DNA of 64,000 bases from G963677485 sp942492855 (GTDB taxonomy: Bacteria; Armatimonadota; HRBIN16), in assembly GCA_942492855.1 (NCBI GenBank), contig OW818647.1, forward strand, positions 930,001 to 994,000, in the 5' to 3' direction. Each line of letters opens with the position of its first letter. The first letter of the stretch is position 1. Positions 41,588 to 51,052 of this stretch are shown here, piece by piece. The notes beneath the pieces were generated by a model that ran no database searches, was not told the origin of the DNA, and was given only the letters and a program-made list of their open reading frames with translations. A program made the translations under genes and the position numbers.

Positions 41588-43810
41588 GTGAAAAAACTAC
41601 TTCTCGGCACGATGGCATGTATGGCCGCCTCTGCCCTAAGTGCTGCTCCCTCTGTGGTCACAAGCACCCAGTCGGGCGCGGTGAAGGAGTGGGTGGTGGT
41701 CGGGCCGTTTGCCGGCTCCACTCTGTCAAAACCGGAGGCCAACGGGGCCACCCGCGGCGGCTTCAATACGGATTTCCTCAGCTCCATCGGTGGTGAGGCG
41801 AAAGCGAAGCTCACACCCGGCCAACGTGTCGGCGAACTCAACTGCCGACGCGTGAAGGCGAGTTCGGAAGGAGTTCTCGACCTGGCAAAGCTCTTTGGGG
41901 AGCTAACCAACTCATCCGCCTACGCTTTTGTGCAGATCGACAGCCCGCAATCGAAGGAGCTGCTCTGCTTCTTTGGCTCAGACGACTGGGCGAAGGTCTG
42001 GCTGAACGGCGACTTGGTATCGGAAACATGGAAGGGTGAGGGGCGTCCGCTGAATCCCCAGGAGGAACGGCTGAGCCTGAAACTCAAACCTGGCCTGAAC
42101 AACCTGATGGTCAAAGTGGACCAAAACAGCGGGCCATGGGCGTTGAGCCTGCGTAAGGTGACTCAGAAGCAGATCGATCAGTTGGCCAAAGAGGCTCAGA
42201 AGGCGCAAGCACTTCGGTCTGTGATGGGGATGCAACTGACGTGCGAACCCAGCGTGTTCGACAAAACGGGCTTTCCATATGTCAACTGGGAAAAACCGGA
42301 GCTGCTGAGTACGGTGTATGGAAAGGTCGAAACAAAGCCGGTGCGGTGGTTCAACACGAAACTCGAAGAAGTGACCAAGCCCACCGAGGCGGGCCGCTAC
42401 ATGGCCTATCTAGAAGCGAAGCTGCCGGACGGTTCGTTATTGCGCCGGAGCTGCACTGCGGTATGTGTAGACCCGGGCTGGCACCCATGGATGGGTCCAG
42501 AGCCATACAAAGTTGATGCACCTCCGCTCAACAACCTGAAGCTGCCGGATGGTGTGTGGAGCCGATATCAATCGACGATCAACAACGCATTCGGTCAGCA
42601 GGTGGCTGAAGATGTGTTCTTCAAGCAGATGGGTGGAATCCTCTTGGCTGGGCTGATGGAAGCGCAACCAGGCACCGATCCTGTGGGGCAACTGGACTGG
42701 CCTGTCACCATGCACCAAGACAAGCAACTGGCCATGAAGTTGAGAATCTTGGGTCAAAACGGCCAGTATCCTGAACTGAAAAAGCCAGCCGAGTTGGCTG
42801 TGGCAGCACCTGTGTTGGAGATGGGAACCCCCGAGGCGGCCCGTATGGCTCCTGAGTGCATACCAGCCATCCGCGACGCCTGTAAAAAGTGGTGGGATGC
42901 CACCAAAATCCCATTCACCGTGGTGGTTGCTCGTGACAACAAGGTGTTCTATTCAGAGCCGTTCGGCACCGACCCTAAAGGCAAGCCACTCGATATGGAC
43001 GCCAAACTGGGGCTGGCGTCACTCACCAAGATGCATGCGGGGTTATTGCTCGGTATGTTCATCGATCAGGGTCTGTTGAACCTGGATGACCCAATCGGTA
43101 AATATCTGCCAGACTTCCCCACCGAAGGCGACAAGCGCATCACCCTGCGGATGTGTACCAACCACACCACTGGTCTGGAAGGGCACGGCGAATGGGGCGG
43201 GATGAACAACCCCTGGCTTGATAACTCCATCCGCAACGGACTGAGTAACCTGAAACCGGGTAAAGTGGCCATCTATAACGGCATGGGTCTTGACCTGGCC
43301 GGTAAGGTGATGGAAGTGGTGGGTCAGAAGAGCATCTTCCGGCTGTTCCATGAGTATCTGTTCGGGCCGATGGGCCATCAGAACGTCACTATTGAGGACC
43401 TCGGTTACGGCATAAACTGCAGTTCCATGGAGCTGGCCCGCGTCGGACAGATGGTGATGAACAAGGGCAGCTACGGCCACCTAAGGTTCATGAGCCCCGA
43501 AACTATGGCCAAGCTGATGCCGATCCGAGTGAAGGATGTCGAGCCTGAGCTAAACGACCCGAATTGGGTGTACGGTGTGGGCTTTTCCTACATGCTGGAC
43601 ATCCCAGAGAATGCGAAGACTGATGAGAAGGGCGAAAAGCTGCCCATCCTGAGCAGGGAGACCATCGCACACGGAGCGGCCACCGGAGCCATCCTGCGAG
43701 TTGACCCCGTGAACAACCTGGTGGTGTCAGTCTGCCGGCCCGAACCTGGCCCCGACTACGAAAAGCACAAGAACGCCGTGCTTCAGGCCATCGCCGATGG
43801 GTTGAAGTAA
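41588..43810 (+). CDS. Secreted serine hydrolase, class C beta-lactamase fold with N-terminal jelly roll
   Basis: 740 residues from GTG 41588, with a signal peptide (KKLLLGTMACMAASALSAA). Residues ~30-210 resemble a PA14/jelly-roll binding module (KEWVVVGPFAGS, CFFGSDDWAKVWLNGDLV, LKPGLNNLMVKVD). The C-terminal ~320 residues have the esterase/beta-lactamase fold: nucleophile Ser478 in SLTK481, LLGMFIDQGLLNLDDPIGKY, NHTTGLEGHG, a Tyr-containing VAIYNGMG loop, and HGAATG in place of KTG. Such proteins are mostly esterases or D-Ala peptidases rather than true antibiotic enzymes. Its place among glycan enzymes suggests a carbohydrate esterase role, which is inference. Confidence 0.85.
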   Translation: MKKLLLGTMACMAASALSAAPSVVTSTQSGAVKEWVVVGPFAGSTLSKPEANGATRGGFNTDFLSSIGGEAKAKLTPGQRVGELNCRRVKASSEGVLDLAKLFGELTNSSAYAFVQIDSPQSKELLCFFGSDDWAKVWLNGDLVSETWKGEGRPLNPQEERLSLKLKPGLNNLMVKVDQNSGPWALSLRKVTQKQIDQLAKEAQKAQALRSVMGMQLTCEPSVFDKTGFPYVNWEKPELLSTVYGKVETKPVRWFNTKLEEVTKPTEAGRYMAYLEAKLPDGSLLRRSCTAVCVDPGWHPWMGPEPYKVDAPPLNNLKLPDGVWSRYQSTINNAFGQQVAEDVFFKQMGGILLAGLMEAQPGTDPVGQLDWPVTMHQDKQLAMKLRILGQNGQYPELKKPAELAVAAPVLEMGTPEAARMAPECIPAIRDACKKWWDATKIPFTVVVARDNKVFYSEPFGTDPKGKPLDMDAKLGLASLTKMHAGLLLGMFIDQGLLNLDDPIGKYLPDFPTEGDKRITLRMCTNHTTGLEGHGEWGGMNNPWLDNSIRNGLSNLKPGKVAIYNGMGLDLAGKVMEVVGQKSIFRLFHEYLFGPMGHQNVTIEDLGYGINCSSMELARVGQMVMNKGSYGHLRFMSPETMAKLMPIRVKDVEPELNDPNWVYGVGFSYMLDIPENAKTDEKGEKLPILSRETIAHGAATGAILRVDPVNNLVVSVCRPEPGPDYEKHKNAVLQAIADGLK

Positions 43811-43819
43811 GTTATCGTA

Positions 43820-43890
43820 TCCGTGGGATGGCCCTTGTGGCCATCCGTAAGCCGCTGGGATGACCACAAGGGTCATCTCTGCGGCCTTTT
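43820..43890. repeat. GGATGGCC/GGATGACC inverted repeats after the beta-lactamase-fold gene
   Basis: GGGATGGCCCTTGTGGCCAT forms a hairpin, followed by GGATGACCACAAGGGTCATC, then CTGCGGCCTTTTCTTTT. Either may act as a terminator; the final T-rich run supports that. The sequences are related to the 30-bp inverted repeat at 28645. Confidence 0.65.
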
Positions 43891-43900
43891 CTTTTGTAAC

Positions 43901-44238
43901 TACTCAGCCATAGGCGGCATTGTCCGGGCGGTCTGTCAGTACGCTCACAACTACAGGAAGATACAAACCGCGCCGGTCTGGCGGTTAGCCAAACCCGTCG
44001 CGTCGGGATCGGTGGTATGAATCGTTGGCTACCAGTCACCGTTGCCACAGGTTTAGTCACCCCACGGACTGGCGTCCGTATCGGGGTTCCCTCACCGTGC
44101 GGCTAACTATTTGCAGCCCGCAAGCGGGCGCAGGGGGCGTCCGGGAGGCGTCCGCTTCAGCGGACAGCCAACTGATTAGCGATGGGTGACGAGGCCTGCT
44201 TTAGCAGGTTGATGGAACCCGTCGCTGATGGCTGAATT
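43901..44238. repeat. Chimeric element: P-family ends around G- and V-family interior
   Basis: Begins TACTCAGCCAT (43901-43911) and ends ATGGCTGAATT (44228-44238), the P-family ends. The interior holds a G unit (43921-43990) and a V unit with GGTTTAGTCACCCC, CGGACTGGCGTCCG, GCCCGCAAGCGGGC and GGAACCCGTCGC. TTGTAA occurs just outside both ends (43895 and 44237), a possible target duplication. Confidence 0.75.
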
Positions 44239-44253
44239 GTAATTCTCTTGTAG

Positions 44254-44294
44254 ATACTCACTCTGGGCGACCGGCGGTCGCCCAGAGTGAGTAT
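44254..44294. repeat. Perfect 19-bp stem-loop 4 nt past the hybrid kinase stop
   Basis: ATACTCACTCTGGGCGACC (44254-44272) and its exact complement (44276-44294) enclose GGC. There is no T-run on the minus-strand side, so it is not a standard terminator, though it could protect the 3' end of the kinase mRNA. The core GGGCGACC resembles R-family palindromes. Confidence 0.85.
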
Positions 44295-44298
44295 TTCG

Positions 44299-47200
44299 CT
44301 ACCCGATGTATTTGGTAATAGTGCTCAGTAGCTGCGCCAGCCGCACGGGTTTACTGAGGTAGTCATCCGCACCAGATTCCAAGCACCGCTCGCGGTCGCC
44401 CTGCATCGCCAGGGCGGTTAGCATCACCAGCGGTGTCTCTTTCAGCTCCGGGATTTCACGGATCATGCGGGTGGCTTCTATGCCGTTCACCTCTGGCATC
44501 TGCACATCCATCAGAATGATATCGGGATGCATGCTCACAGCCAGGTCATACGCCTCACGGCCGTTCGTAGCCAGACTCACCTGGTATCCCTTGTTGCTAA
44601 GGTATGTCGTAAATAACTCGGCACTGATCTCATTATCTTCGGCCAGCAGCACCAGCCGTTGCCGGTGATGCTCCGTCCTGCCTGAGCCTTGATCCGTCAC
44701 CGCTTTCGCGGGCCCTTCCAGGCCATCTTTGGCAAACCGGTCGATGCATATCTGCACACTCTCGGCGTCCAGCGGATAAGTCAGGCTGGCACTCGCCCCA
44801 CACGCAATCGCCTCCTGACGCAGCTCCTGATCGGTGATAGCAACTAAGGCATACTCACCGTCACTCACAGCACCCTTCAACCGATCCAGCAGATGCCAGC
44901 CCGCGCCGTCTTCCATATCCAGGTGCATCACCACTAGTTCTGGCTTGAAACGGCGGATGTCTCCAGGTGCTTGAATAGTGCTGCACACGGTCTGCACCTC
45001 TACACCCTGTTTTTGCAGAGCCACTTCGATGCTGAGCCGCTCCATATCACCCGATGCGACTACCAATGCCCGTCGCAGATTGACCCGACAGCTATTGTTC
45101 ACGCTGAGGGCCTCAGGAGCAGGTCGGTATGGTATTCGCACAATGAAGCTGCTACCTTTGCCAACCATGCTCTGCGCACTGACGGTACCGTTATGCAGCT
45201 CAGCCAGTTTTTTCACCAGAGCCAGCCCCAGACCGGTGCCCTCAAACTTGCGGTTGAGACCGCTGTCAACCTGATGGAAAGGCTGGAATAGCCTGACCAG
45301 GTTTTCGTCTGAGATTCCTATACCGGTATCCGTGACTTTGAACACAACCATGCCATCGTGGCCTTGCTCTACATGCAGCTCCACACGACCATGGTCAGGT
45401 GTGAACTTCACGGCATTGGAGATTAAATTGACCAGTATCTGCTTCAACCTGCGTCCGTCAGCAACCATCGGAGCCATGTCGGGTGGGATATTCACCACCA
45501 GGTCGAGGTGCTTCTTGTGGGCGATATCTTTTACCATGCGCATACAGTCCGAGCACAGCATATTCATGTCGACCACTTCGTAATCTGGTGCGACCTTACC
45601 GGCTTCGATCTTGCTGAGGTCAAGGATGTCGTTGATCAAACTCAGCAGGTGGTGTCCACTGTCATGAACACGCCCCAATGCATCACGCTGCATGTCGCCA
45701 ACCTGACCAAATACGCCCTCATCCATGGCCTCAGATATCCCGATGATGGCGTTGAGGGGTGTACGCAGCTCATGGCTCATGTTGGCCAGGAACTCGTCCT
45801 TCATGCGGTTCGCCCGGGCCAGCTCCTGGTTCGTAGCCGTAATCTGAGCGGTTCGTTCTTGAACGCGCTGTTCCAGCATCTCACGCTCGGTTTGGAGATC
45901 CTCTTGCGCCCGCTTTTCTGAGGTGATGTCTTCAATGGTGCTGACCAGTATGGTGCCCTCATCACTGGAGTTCAGAATGAACACGATCATGCTGACCCAT
46001 ATGATCTGACCATCCTTGCGTATGAGCCGCCTCTGCATACGGCATTCGGTCACGCGGCCGCTCATGAGTGAGTCGATGTGGTTCGCATCGGAATCTATGT
46101 CATCCAGGTGCGTGATATTCTCCATCGTCAAATCGCCCAGCTCAGATTCGGTGTATCCCAGCAGTTGAGCCAGCGCTTGATTCACACTGATGAAACGCCA
46201 CTCTATGTCGGTCAACGCGATGCCCATGGCAGATCGCTCAAACAGGGTGCGGAACCTCGCTTCACTATGGACCACTGCCATCTGCGCGCGGCTGCGCTCA
46301 TACCCCAGCATCAATGTTTCGCCATATAATCGCAGAAGGGCTGCTTCACTTTCGCCCCAGGTCGGACGTGGCCGACGGCTTCCCATAAACACCATACCCA
46401 CGATGGTGTTTTGCTGCAGCACAGGACAGATGATGATGGCTTGCACATCATACCTGCGCAGCACAGACAGTTCGGCTGCCGCTTCAACAGGCAATTCGGC
46501 CAAGTCATGAATCACCAGACTCTTGCCAGTTCTCAGCCAGCCCATCAGCCAATCCAGCTTTTCGAAATTGAGGTTGGTCACATCGCAATCACCGGAATAG
46601 ACGCGCTTATCGAACCAACGGGCGATGGGCTGGAACCGGGCTTGGTCATTGCCATATACCCAGAAGTCCAGCAGGTTACCGTCGCAGCTTAACGCCATCT
46701 CCTGGTTAGCCCGTACGTACCGCGATTCAAGGTGATCAGGGGTGATTCCTATCATGCGGTTGGCCATTTCGGCATGCATATGGGCGAAGTTCAGCTGGTC
46801 GCGCAGCATGCTGTTTACTTCCGCAAGCTCACGTGTTCTCTCCAGAACGCGCTGTTCCAGTTCATCATGCATCTGCTTTTGGATGGTCACATCGCGTCCG
46901 CTCAACTGAAACTCGGTGATCGCGCTCTTGTCATCAAGAATGGCGACGCACTCCCATTCGATCCACCGGATACCACGCAGACATGGCACCTGATGTGTCA
47001 ATGTCTGTCGGTGCGGCGCAATCTTCAGGTTTGCCACACAATCATTCACTAACGGTAGATCATCTGGCAATACGAACCGCTTGACATTGCTTCCCAGCAG
47101 CTCGCTAATGGAGATACCCAGCGTGATGCTGCAAGCCTGGTTGACAAAAGTAAAGTCACCGGTAATTCCGCAGCGGACCACCAGGTCATTCTGCGAATCG

Positions 47201-49038
47201 ACAATTCCGCGGTACCGTGCCTCACTAGCCTGCAATGCTGCTTGTATGGTCTTTAGTTCGGTGATGTCCATCACAGCGGTAATGGTTCCCAGTGAACTGC
47301 CATCAGATGATCTATACGATGAGTTGAACAGAACCACCTGTCGGGTGGCGCCATCGTTCCGGATGAGTGTCAGCTCACCGTGTACCGGTTGATCATGCAA
47401 CTGAGCTTGATCCACTAATCGCAGATAGTCCTCTGCAAATTGCCGCGGGAAAATATCAGCCACAGTGTGTTTCAATATGTCATCAACAACGATCCCAAAT
47501 GCGTCTGCCCACGCGCGGTTGGCGGCCAGATAGCTGCCGGTAGTATCCGTTATCGCCACGGGGATAGGGATGGTATCGACCAGTTTTGCTTCAAATCGCA
47601 GTTGCTGCTGAACCAGCTCTTCCAGGTTGCGGGCATAAGTGACGTCCTTGCCAGTCAGGAGCACACGGTCAGGACGGCCATTAGGCTTACCAAGCGGAAT
47701 GACATCCATCTGCAGGTAGTGGCGCGCTTCATCGCTTCCCAATACCAGTTCTACGCGGCCACCGTTGTTTTGCTTAAGCGTGCGTTCAATGGTAGATATC
47801 AGCTCTGAGCCGGTGCCATTCCCAAGTATCTCCTCCAGATAGCGTCCATTTGCGTTATCTGCAGTGATCTGGAGTGATTCGCAAGCATTCCGGTTGAGGT
47901 ATTGGATACGCAGGTGGGTGTCCAGCATGATCATGATGTCGAAGGCACTGTCGCTCATCGTCTCACAGAGTTGGTCGCTGTCTGACTTGCCTTGTACCGC
48001 GGTCTGTAGCGACTCTAGCATCTGGTTAACCTGAGTGGCCAGGTGGGCAATCTCATCTCCACCGCCTATATGCACACGGGCGTTCAGGTCGCCAGCATTG
48101 GCGATGGCACTCACCTCACCCTTTAGGTCCAGCATGCGGTTCAAAATCGTCTTGTAGACCAGGTAAAGCATCATGAACCCAAACAGGGCGGCGGCACCAA
48201 TGATGGTCAGTAATATGTAGTGACGGGGGAAGTCGGTGCGTTGCGCCAGGCTTCTGGGTGTGGTGACCTTCATGACCAACGCCGGCCGGCCGTTGAGGTC
48301 GTTGATGCTCTGGTAGCTGTAGATAACTCCGCGCCCCTCTTGCTGCGTCTGTTGAGTCAGGCTGAGCTGGGACAGCACCGACTTCACGTCGACCGGCAGG
48401 TTTCTGTCGTCTACTCGGTAGATGTCTATCGGCAAACCTGTAAACCGCTGAAGCCGGTTCACCGCCTCTCGATCGATCAAGCGGCTGACTAAAACCTGTC
48501 CCTGCACCATGTTTGGCCGTGAGGGGTCAATGATTCCCTGAGCCACAACCAGCATAATTTTGTGCGGAAGCAGGATAATGCCATTTCGACAGTCGCCTTC
48601 AATGGGGCAAGGGTTGCTTAACACATAGTTACGCAGTGCAGTCATGATCTCTGCCGGAACCGCGCCGCTACCCTCGCCGTTCATGTTGCGTGAGCGCTGC
48701 CATACGGGTATATTCTTTTGGTTGAAAATCACAATATGGTTCACATTACCTGCAGGGATCGTAGCCGATGTATCACCCGTTGAGTAGTCGGAACCAGGTT
48801 GCAGGAATGATTTGGTAAATCGCCAGCGGCTCCAGTCTTGAGCCACTATGTCCATCGAGGTAATGTCGCTGTCATATTCGGAGTTCACACGCTGCAGGTT
48901 CGCTACGGCGATTTCTGATTCGAGGTCTTTGATACCCGAATACATAAGGTACCATGAGCCAGAATAGAGAATGACGGCGAACAGCCCCATGCTGATCGCG
49001 AAGATAAGAAGGGCCTTTTGTTTGATGGACAAACTCAT
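44299..49038 (-). CDS. Hybrid sensor histidine kinase with CHASE4, HAMP, four PAS, GAF and receiver domains
   Basis: 1579 residues from ATG 49038, which has GGAG 10 nt upstream; a TTG three codons earlier is too close to that site. Helix 1 (ALLIFAISMGLFAVILYSG) and helix 2 (YILLTIIGAAALFGFMMLYL) flank an external CHASE4-like domain (MDIVAQDWSRW...SFLQPGSDY). HAMP (GDLNARVHIGGGDEIAHLA), three PAS units, a GAF-like region, a fourth PAS, HisKA (FLANMSHELRTPLNA, His near 1088), HATPase (VTDTGIGIS, GTGLGLALV), a degenerate receiver and a C-terminal receiver (LLAEDNEIS, ILMDVQMPEVNG, Asp near 1510) follow. The internal receiver-like unit lacks a clear phosphoacceptor. No target gene is adjacent. 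Confidence 0.93.
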   Translation of the reverse strand: MSLSIKQKALLIFAISMGLFAVILYSGSWYLMYSGIKDLESEIAVANLQRVNSEYDSDITSMDIVAQDWSRWRFTKSFLQPGSDYSTGDTSATIPAGNVNHIVIFNQKNIPVWQRSRNMNGEGSGAVPAEIMTALRNYVLSNPCPIEGDCRNGIILLPHKIMLVVAQGIIDPSRPNMVQGQVLVSRLIDREAVNRLQRFTGLPIDIYRVDDRNLPVDVKSVLSQLSLTQQTQQEGRGVIYSYQSINDLNGRPALVMKVTTPRSLAQRTDFPRHYILLTIIGAAALFGFMMLYLVYKTILNRMLDLKGEVSAIANAGDLNARVHIGGGDEIAHLATQVNQMLESLQTAVQGKSDSDQLCETMSDSAFDIMIMLDTHLRIQYLNRNACESLQITADNANGRYLEEILGNGTGSELISTIERTLKQNNGGRVELVLGSDEARHYLQMDVIPLGKPNGRPDRVLLTGKDVTYARNLEELVQQQLRFEAKLVDTIPIPVAITDTTGSYLAANRAWADAFGIVVDDILKHTVADIFPRQFAEDYLRLVDQAQLHDQPVHGELTLIRNDGATRQVVLFNSSYRSSDGSSLGTITAVMDITELKTIQAALQASEARYRGIVDSQNDLVVRCGITGDFTFVNQACSITLGISISELLGSNVKRFVLPDDLPLVNDCVANLKIAPHRQTLTHQVPCLRGIRWIEWECVAILDDKSAITEFQLSGRDVTIQKQMHDELEQRVLERTRELAEVNSMLRDQLNFAHMHAEMANRMIGITPDHLESRYVRANQEMALSCDGNLLDFWVYGNDQARFQPIARWFDKRVYSGDCDVTNLNFEKLDWLMGWLRTGKSLVIHDLAELPVEAAAELSVLRRYDVQAIIICPVLQQNTIVGMVFMGSRRPRPTWGESEAALLRLYGETLMLGYERSRAQMAVVHSEARFRTLFERSAMGIALTDIEWRFISVNQALAQLLGYTESELGDLTMENITHLDDIDSDANHIDSLMSGRVTECRMQRRLIRKDGQIIWVSMIVFILNSSDEGTILVSTIEDITSEKRAQEDLQTEREMLEQRVQERTAQITATNQELARANRMKDEFLANMSHELRTPLNAIIGISEAMDEGVFGQVGDMQRDALGRVHDSGHHLLSLINDILDLSKIEAGKVAPDYEVVDMNMLCSDCMRMVKDIAHKKHLDLVVNIPPDMAPMVADGRRLKQILVNLISNAVKFTPDHGRVELHVEQGHDGMVVFKVTDTGIGISDENLVRLFQPFHQVDSGLNRKFEGTGLGLALVKKLAELHNGTVSAQSMVGKGSSFIVRIPYRPAPEALSVNNSCRVNLRRALVVASGDMERLSIEVALQKQGVEVQTVCSTIQAPGDIRRFKPELVVMHLDMEDGAGWHLLDRLKGAVSDGEYALVAITDQELRQEAIACGASASLTYPLDAESVQICIDRFAKDGLEGPAKAVTDQGSGRTEHHRQRLVLLAEDNEISAELFTTYLSNKGYQVSLATNGREAYDLAVSMHPDIILMDVQMPEVNGIEATRMIREIPELKETPLVMLTALAMQGDRERCLESGADDYLSKPVRLAQLLSTITKYIG

Positions 49039-49285
49039 GAGTCGCAATCTCCATGTGTCTACGGGTAAAAAATGACTGTATTCACGCGGCGCGGCGGGTG
49101 GTGCAGTGAGGGCACTAGGTAGATTATACTATTGTATCTCGTTAGCTGCGCCATGAATTCAGTTTTCCGCGGGTACCAGTGCGGGCATTACTCTGCAGGT
49201 TGCCCTATGGCAACGTGGATGGGCACAAGCGATGAGTAGCTCAACGCAATGGTGCAAAGGCGGAGGGGATGGTGGTATTCCATGA

Positions 49286-49470
49286 CCGCCCTCGCTTGGC
49301 CATGTCCGGGGCGGTCTTTCAGTACGCCTACAATAGCAGATAGCTGTAGACCGCGCCGGTCTGGCGGACAGCCGAACCCACCGCCCTCGCTTGGCTATGT
49401 CCGGGGCGGTCTTTCAGTACGCTTACAATAGCAGATGGCTGTAGACCGCGCCGGTCTTGCGGATAGCCTG
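49286..49470. repeat. G-family repeat, two tandem units of 95 bp
   Basis: CCGCCCTCGCTTGGC begins both units (49286 and 49381). Each continues TATGTCCGGGGCGGTCTTTC, AGTACGC, ACAATAGCAGAT, GCTGTAGACCGCGCCGGTCT. They differ at only a few bases. In each, GGGGCGGTCT can pair with AGACCGCGCC. Confidence 0.85.
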
Positions 49471-49559
49471 TATTGTCGTAGTTAAAGCCCTATAACCGGT
49501 AACTCCACGGTGATTTTTAGTTATCGGGGTAACCACAAAATGTCATGTGCTACACGTAG

Positions 49560-49790
49560 TCCGGGCACCCACGGAGTGGGTAAGATTCTTATAGCCAGGG
49601 GTGAGCATAGCGATACCCCTGGTTAAGTTTCACTGTGTTTACCCCCGAAGGGAGGTCGAACCGTTGCAGTTATTCACAGGTAAACCATTCCGACCCACTT
49701 CGGGGTAGGATGTGCACGCCGCTTACCACGGGTTACGCTGGCGCTCACCCGTGGCTATAAGAACTGCTACCCACTTCGTGGGTGCCCGGA
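49560..49790. repeat. P-family element, copy F
   Basis: Outer arms TCCGGGCACCCAC and GTGGGTGCCCGGA are perfect complements. Between them lie CCAGGGGT...ACCCCTGG, TTACCCCCGAAGGGAGGTCG, CGACCCACTTCGGGGTAG and CCACGGGT...ACCCGTGG. The TACTCAGCCAT ends are missing. The rest of the 49039-49980 spacer contains only repeats and the promoter below. Confidence 0.85.
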
Positions 49791-49919
49791 TGATGCCCAC
49801 CATGTGCACCATATTTGTGGGTAATAGACTGTGCTTTAGCGTGTGGTCGGGCAGGCATACCGCGACAATATACGCGTCGACAATATGGAAGCTTCCGGTC
49901 ATCGGGTGTTCTTCTAGCA

Positions 49920-49948
49920 TTGTCAGCACGCATCATGTATGGTATTAA
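49920..49948 (+). promoter_or_regulatory. Sigma-70-like promoter of the URO-D family gene
   Basis: TTGTCA (49920-49925), a 17-nt spacer, then TATTAA (49943-49948), predicting a transcript start about 26 nt before the ATG at 49981. Confidence 0.5.
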
Positions 49949-49980
49949 CATATGTGTCAACAATACTGGAGGTCACCGGA

Positions 49981-51024
49981 ATGTCCACCGATATCGGCCG
50001 TAAGATCATCATGGAACTGGCGCCCACACCCCGTGTGGGACGCACCGAATACTGCTTCTCCTACCCCAGCCTGGTGCAGGATATGGTCGGGCTAGACCCT
50101 GCTGTCGATTATAATGCTGCCATGCGGGCATTCTACGACCACCTGGATTTGGATTTCCTGTGGAACACCGATGATGGTCCGGTTTGGCAGGGGCGCACTA
50201 CCAGCATGGGTCACGCGGTGTATGCAGAGGGCGGCACCGACCGCAACGACGATGTCCACTGCCCCTTTACCGACCCCGATGAGGTGCTGGAGTTCCGCGC
50301 TGACAAAGAGTATGGCCTGCCCGACATCGCAGAGCGCAGCCATATGTTTCAACAGCAGGTCAATCACGTGCGACAGCTCTACCCTAACCAGTTCATCCCT
50401 GGCGGGTACTATAAGACCATCGTGAGCGGTGCAATTGAGTGTTTCGGCTGGGAGCAGTTGCTGATGGCTCAGGCCACCGATCCCAAACAGTTCGGCGAAG
50501 AGGTGCTTGAGGGCATTTTCCAGGTCAGCCTGGCTAACTACAAGGCTTGGGCCGAGACAGACATCGAAGCGTTCATCTGCCATGACGATATGGTGTGGAC
50601 AGAGGGTGCGATTTTCCGCCCTGAGTTCTACCGTGAGTATATCTTCCCTCGCTACAAGCAGCTTTGGAGTGTGCTGAAGGAGAAGGGCAAGAAGCTGATC
50701 TACATCTCAGATGCCAACTACACGCAGTTTATAGACGATATCGCCGACGCTGGTGCTGATGGCTTCATCCTGGAGCCCATGACCAATATGGAGTACATGT
50801 GCGAAAAATACGGCAAGACCCACGTGATTGTGGGCAACGCCGATACCCGCATCCTCACTTGGGGCACCAAAGACCAGATTAAAGCCGAGGTGGTGCGCTG
50901 TATGAAAGCGGGCAAAGATTGCCCTGGCTTCATCATGGCCGTGGGTAACCACATCCCCGCCAACGTGCCGATGGAGAACGCCAAATACTACTTTGAGCTG
51001 GTCAACGAGCTAGGCCGGCGGTAG
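49981..51024 (+). CDS. URO-D superfamily protein (possible methyltransferase)
   Basis: 347 residues from ATG 49981, with GGAGG 8 nt upstream; the upstream ATG-like start at 49939 is rejected. The protein has the TIM-barrel fold of uroporphyrinogen decarboxylases and MtaA/CmuA-type methyltransferases: QAGRTTSMG-like N-terminal turns, then YYKTIVSGAIECFGWEQLLMA, EAFICHDDMVWTEGAIFRPEFYREY, LIYISDANYTQFIDDIADAGADGFILEPM and VIVGNADTRILTWGT. No haem genes lie nearby, so true HemE function is unlikely. Many relatives in carbohydrate-degrading bacteria are of unknown role. It is convergent with yhaN-like, with an R-family hairpin between. Confidence 0.8.
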   Translation: MSTDIGRKIIMELAPTPRVGRTEYCFSYPSLVQDMVGLDPAVDYNAAMRAFYDHLDLDFLWNTDDGPVWQGRTTSMGHAVYAEGGTDRNDDVHCPFTDPDEVLEFRADKEYGLPDIAERSHMFQQQVNHVRQLYPNQFIPGGYYKTIVSGAIECFGWEQLLMAQATDPKQFGEEVLEGIFQVSLANYKAWAETDIEAFICHDDMVWTEGAIFRPEFYREYIFPRYKQLWSVLKEKGKKLIYISDANYTQFIDDIADAGADGFILEPMTNMEYMCEKYGKTHVIVGNADTRILTWGTKDQIKAEVVRCMKAGKDCPGFIMAVGNHIPANVPMENAKYYFELVNELGRR

Positions 51025-51031
51025 AGTTGAC

Positions 51032-51052
51032 GGGGCGACCGCCGGTCGCCCC
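51032..51052. repeat. R-family hairpin between convergent genes
   Basis: GGGGCGACC and GGTCGCCCC form a 9-bp stem around GCC, 8 nt past the URO-D family stop. There is no T-run; it may serve as a bidirectional transcript end or simply be an R-family copy. Confidence 0.7.

Noticed and set aside
41588..43810. Antibiotic-resistance beta-lactamase
   Set aside because: The serine hydrolase fold is present, but HGAATG instead of KTG, an N-terminal binding module and a glycan-enzyme neighbourhood argue for an esterase or peptidase.
49286..49470. Tandem repeats resembling a CRISPR array
   Set aside because: Only two units of 95 bp with nearly identical content, no spacer-like unique sequence and no cas gene in the window.
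49981..51024. HemE uroporphyrinogen decarboxylase for haem synthesis
   Set aside because: No other haem gene nearby and the N-terminal sequence does not look like classical HemE; only the superfamily can be claimed.
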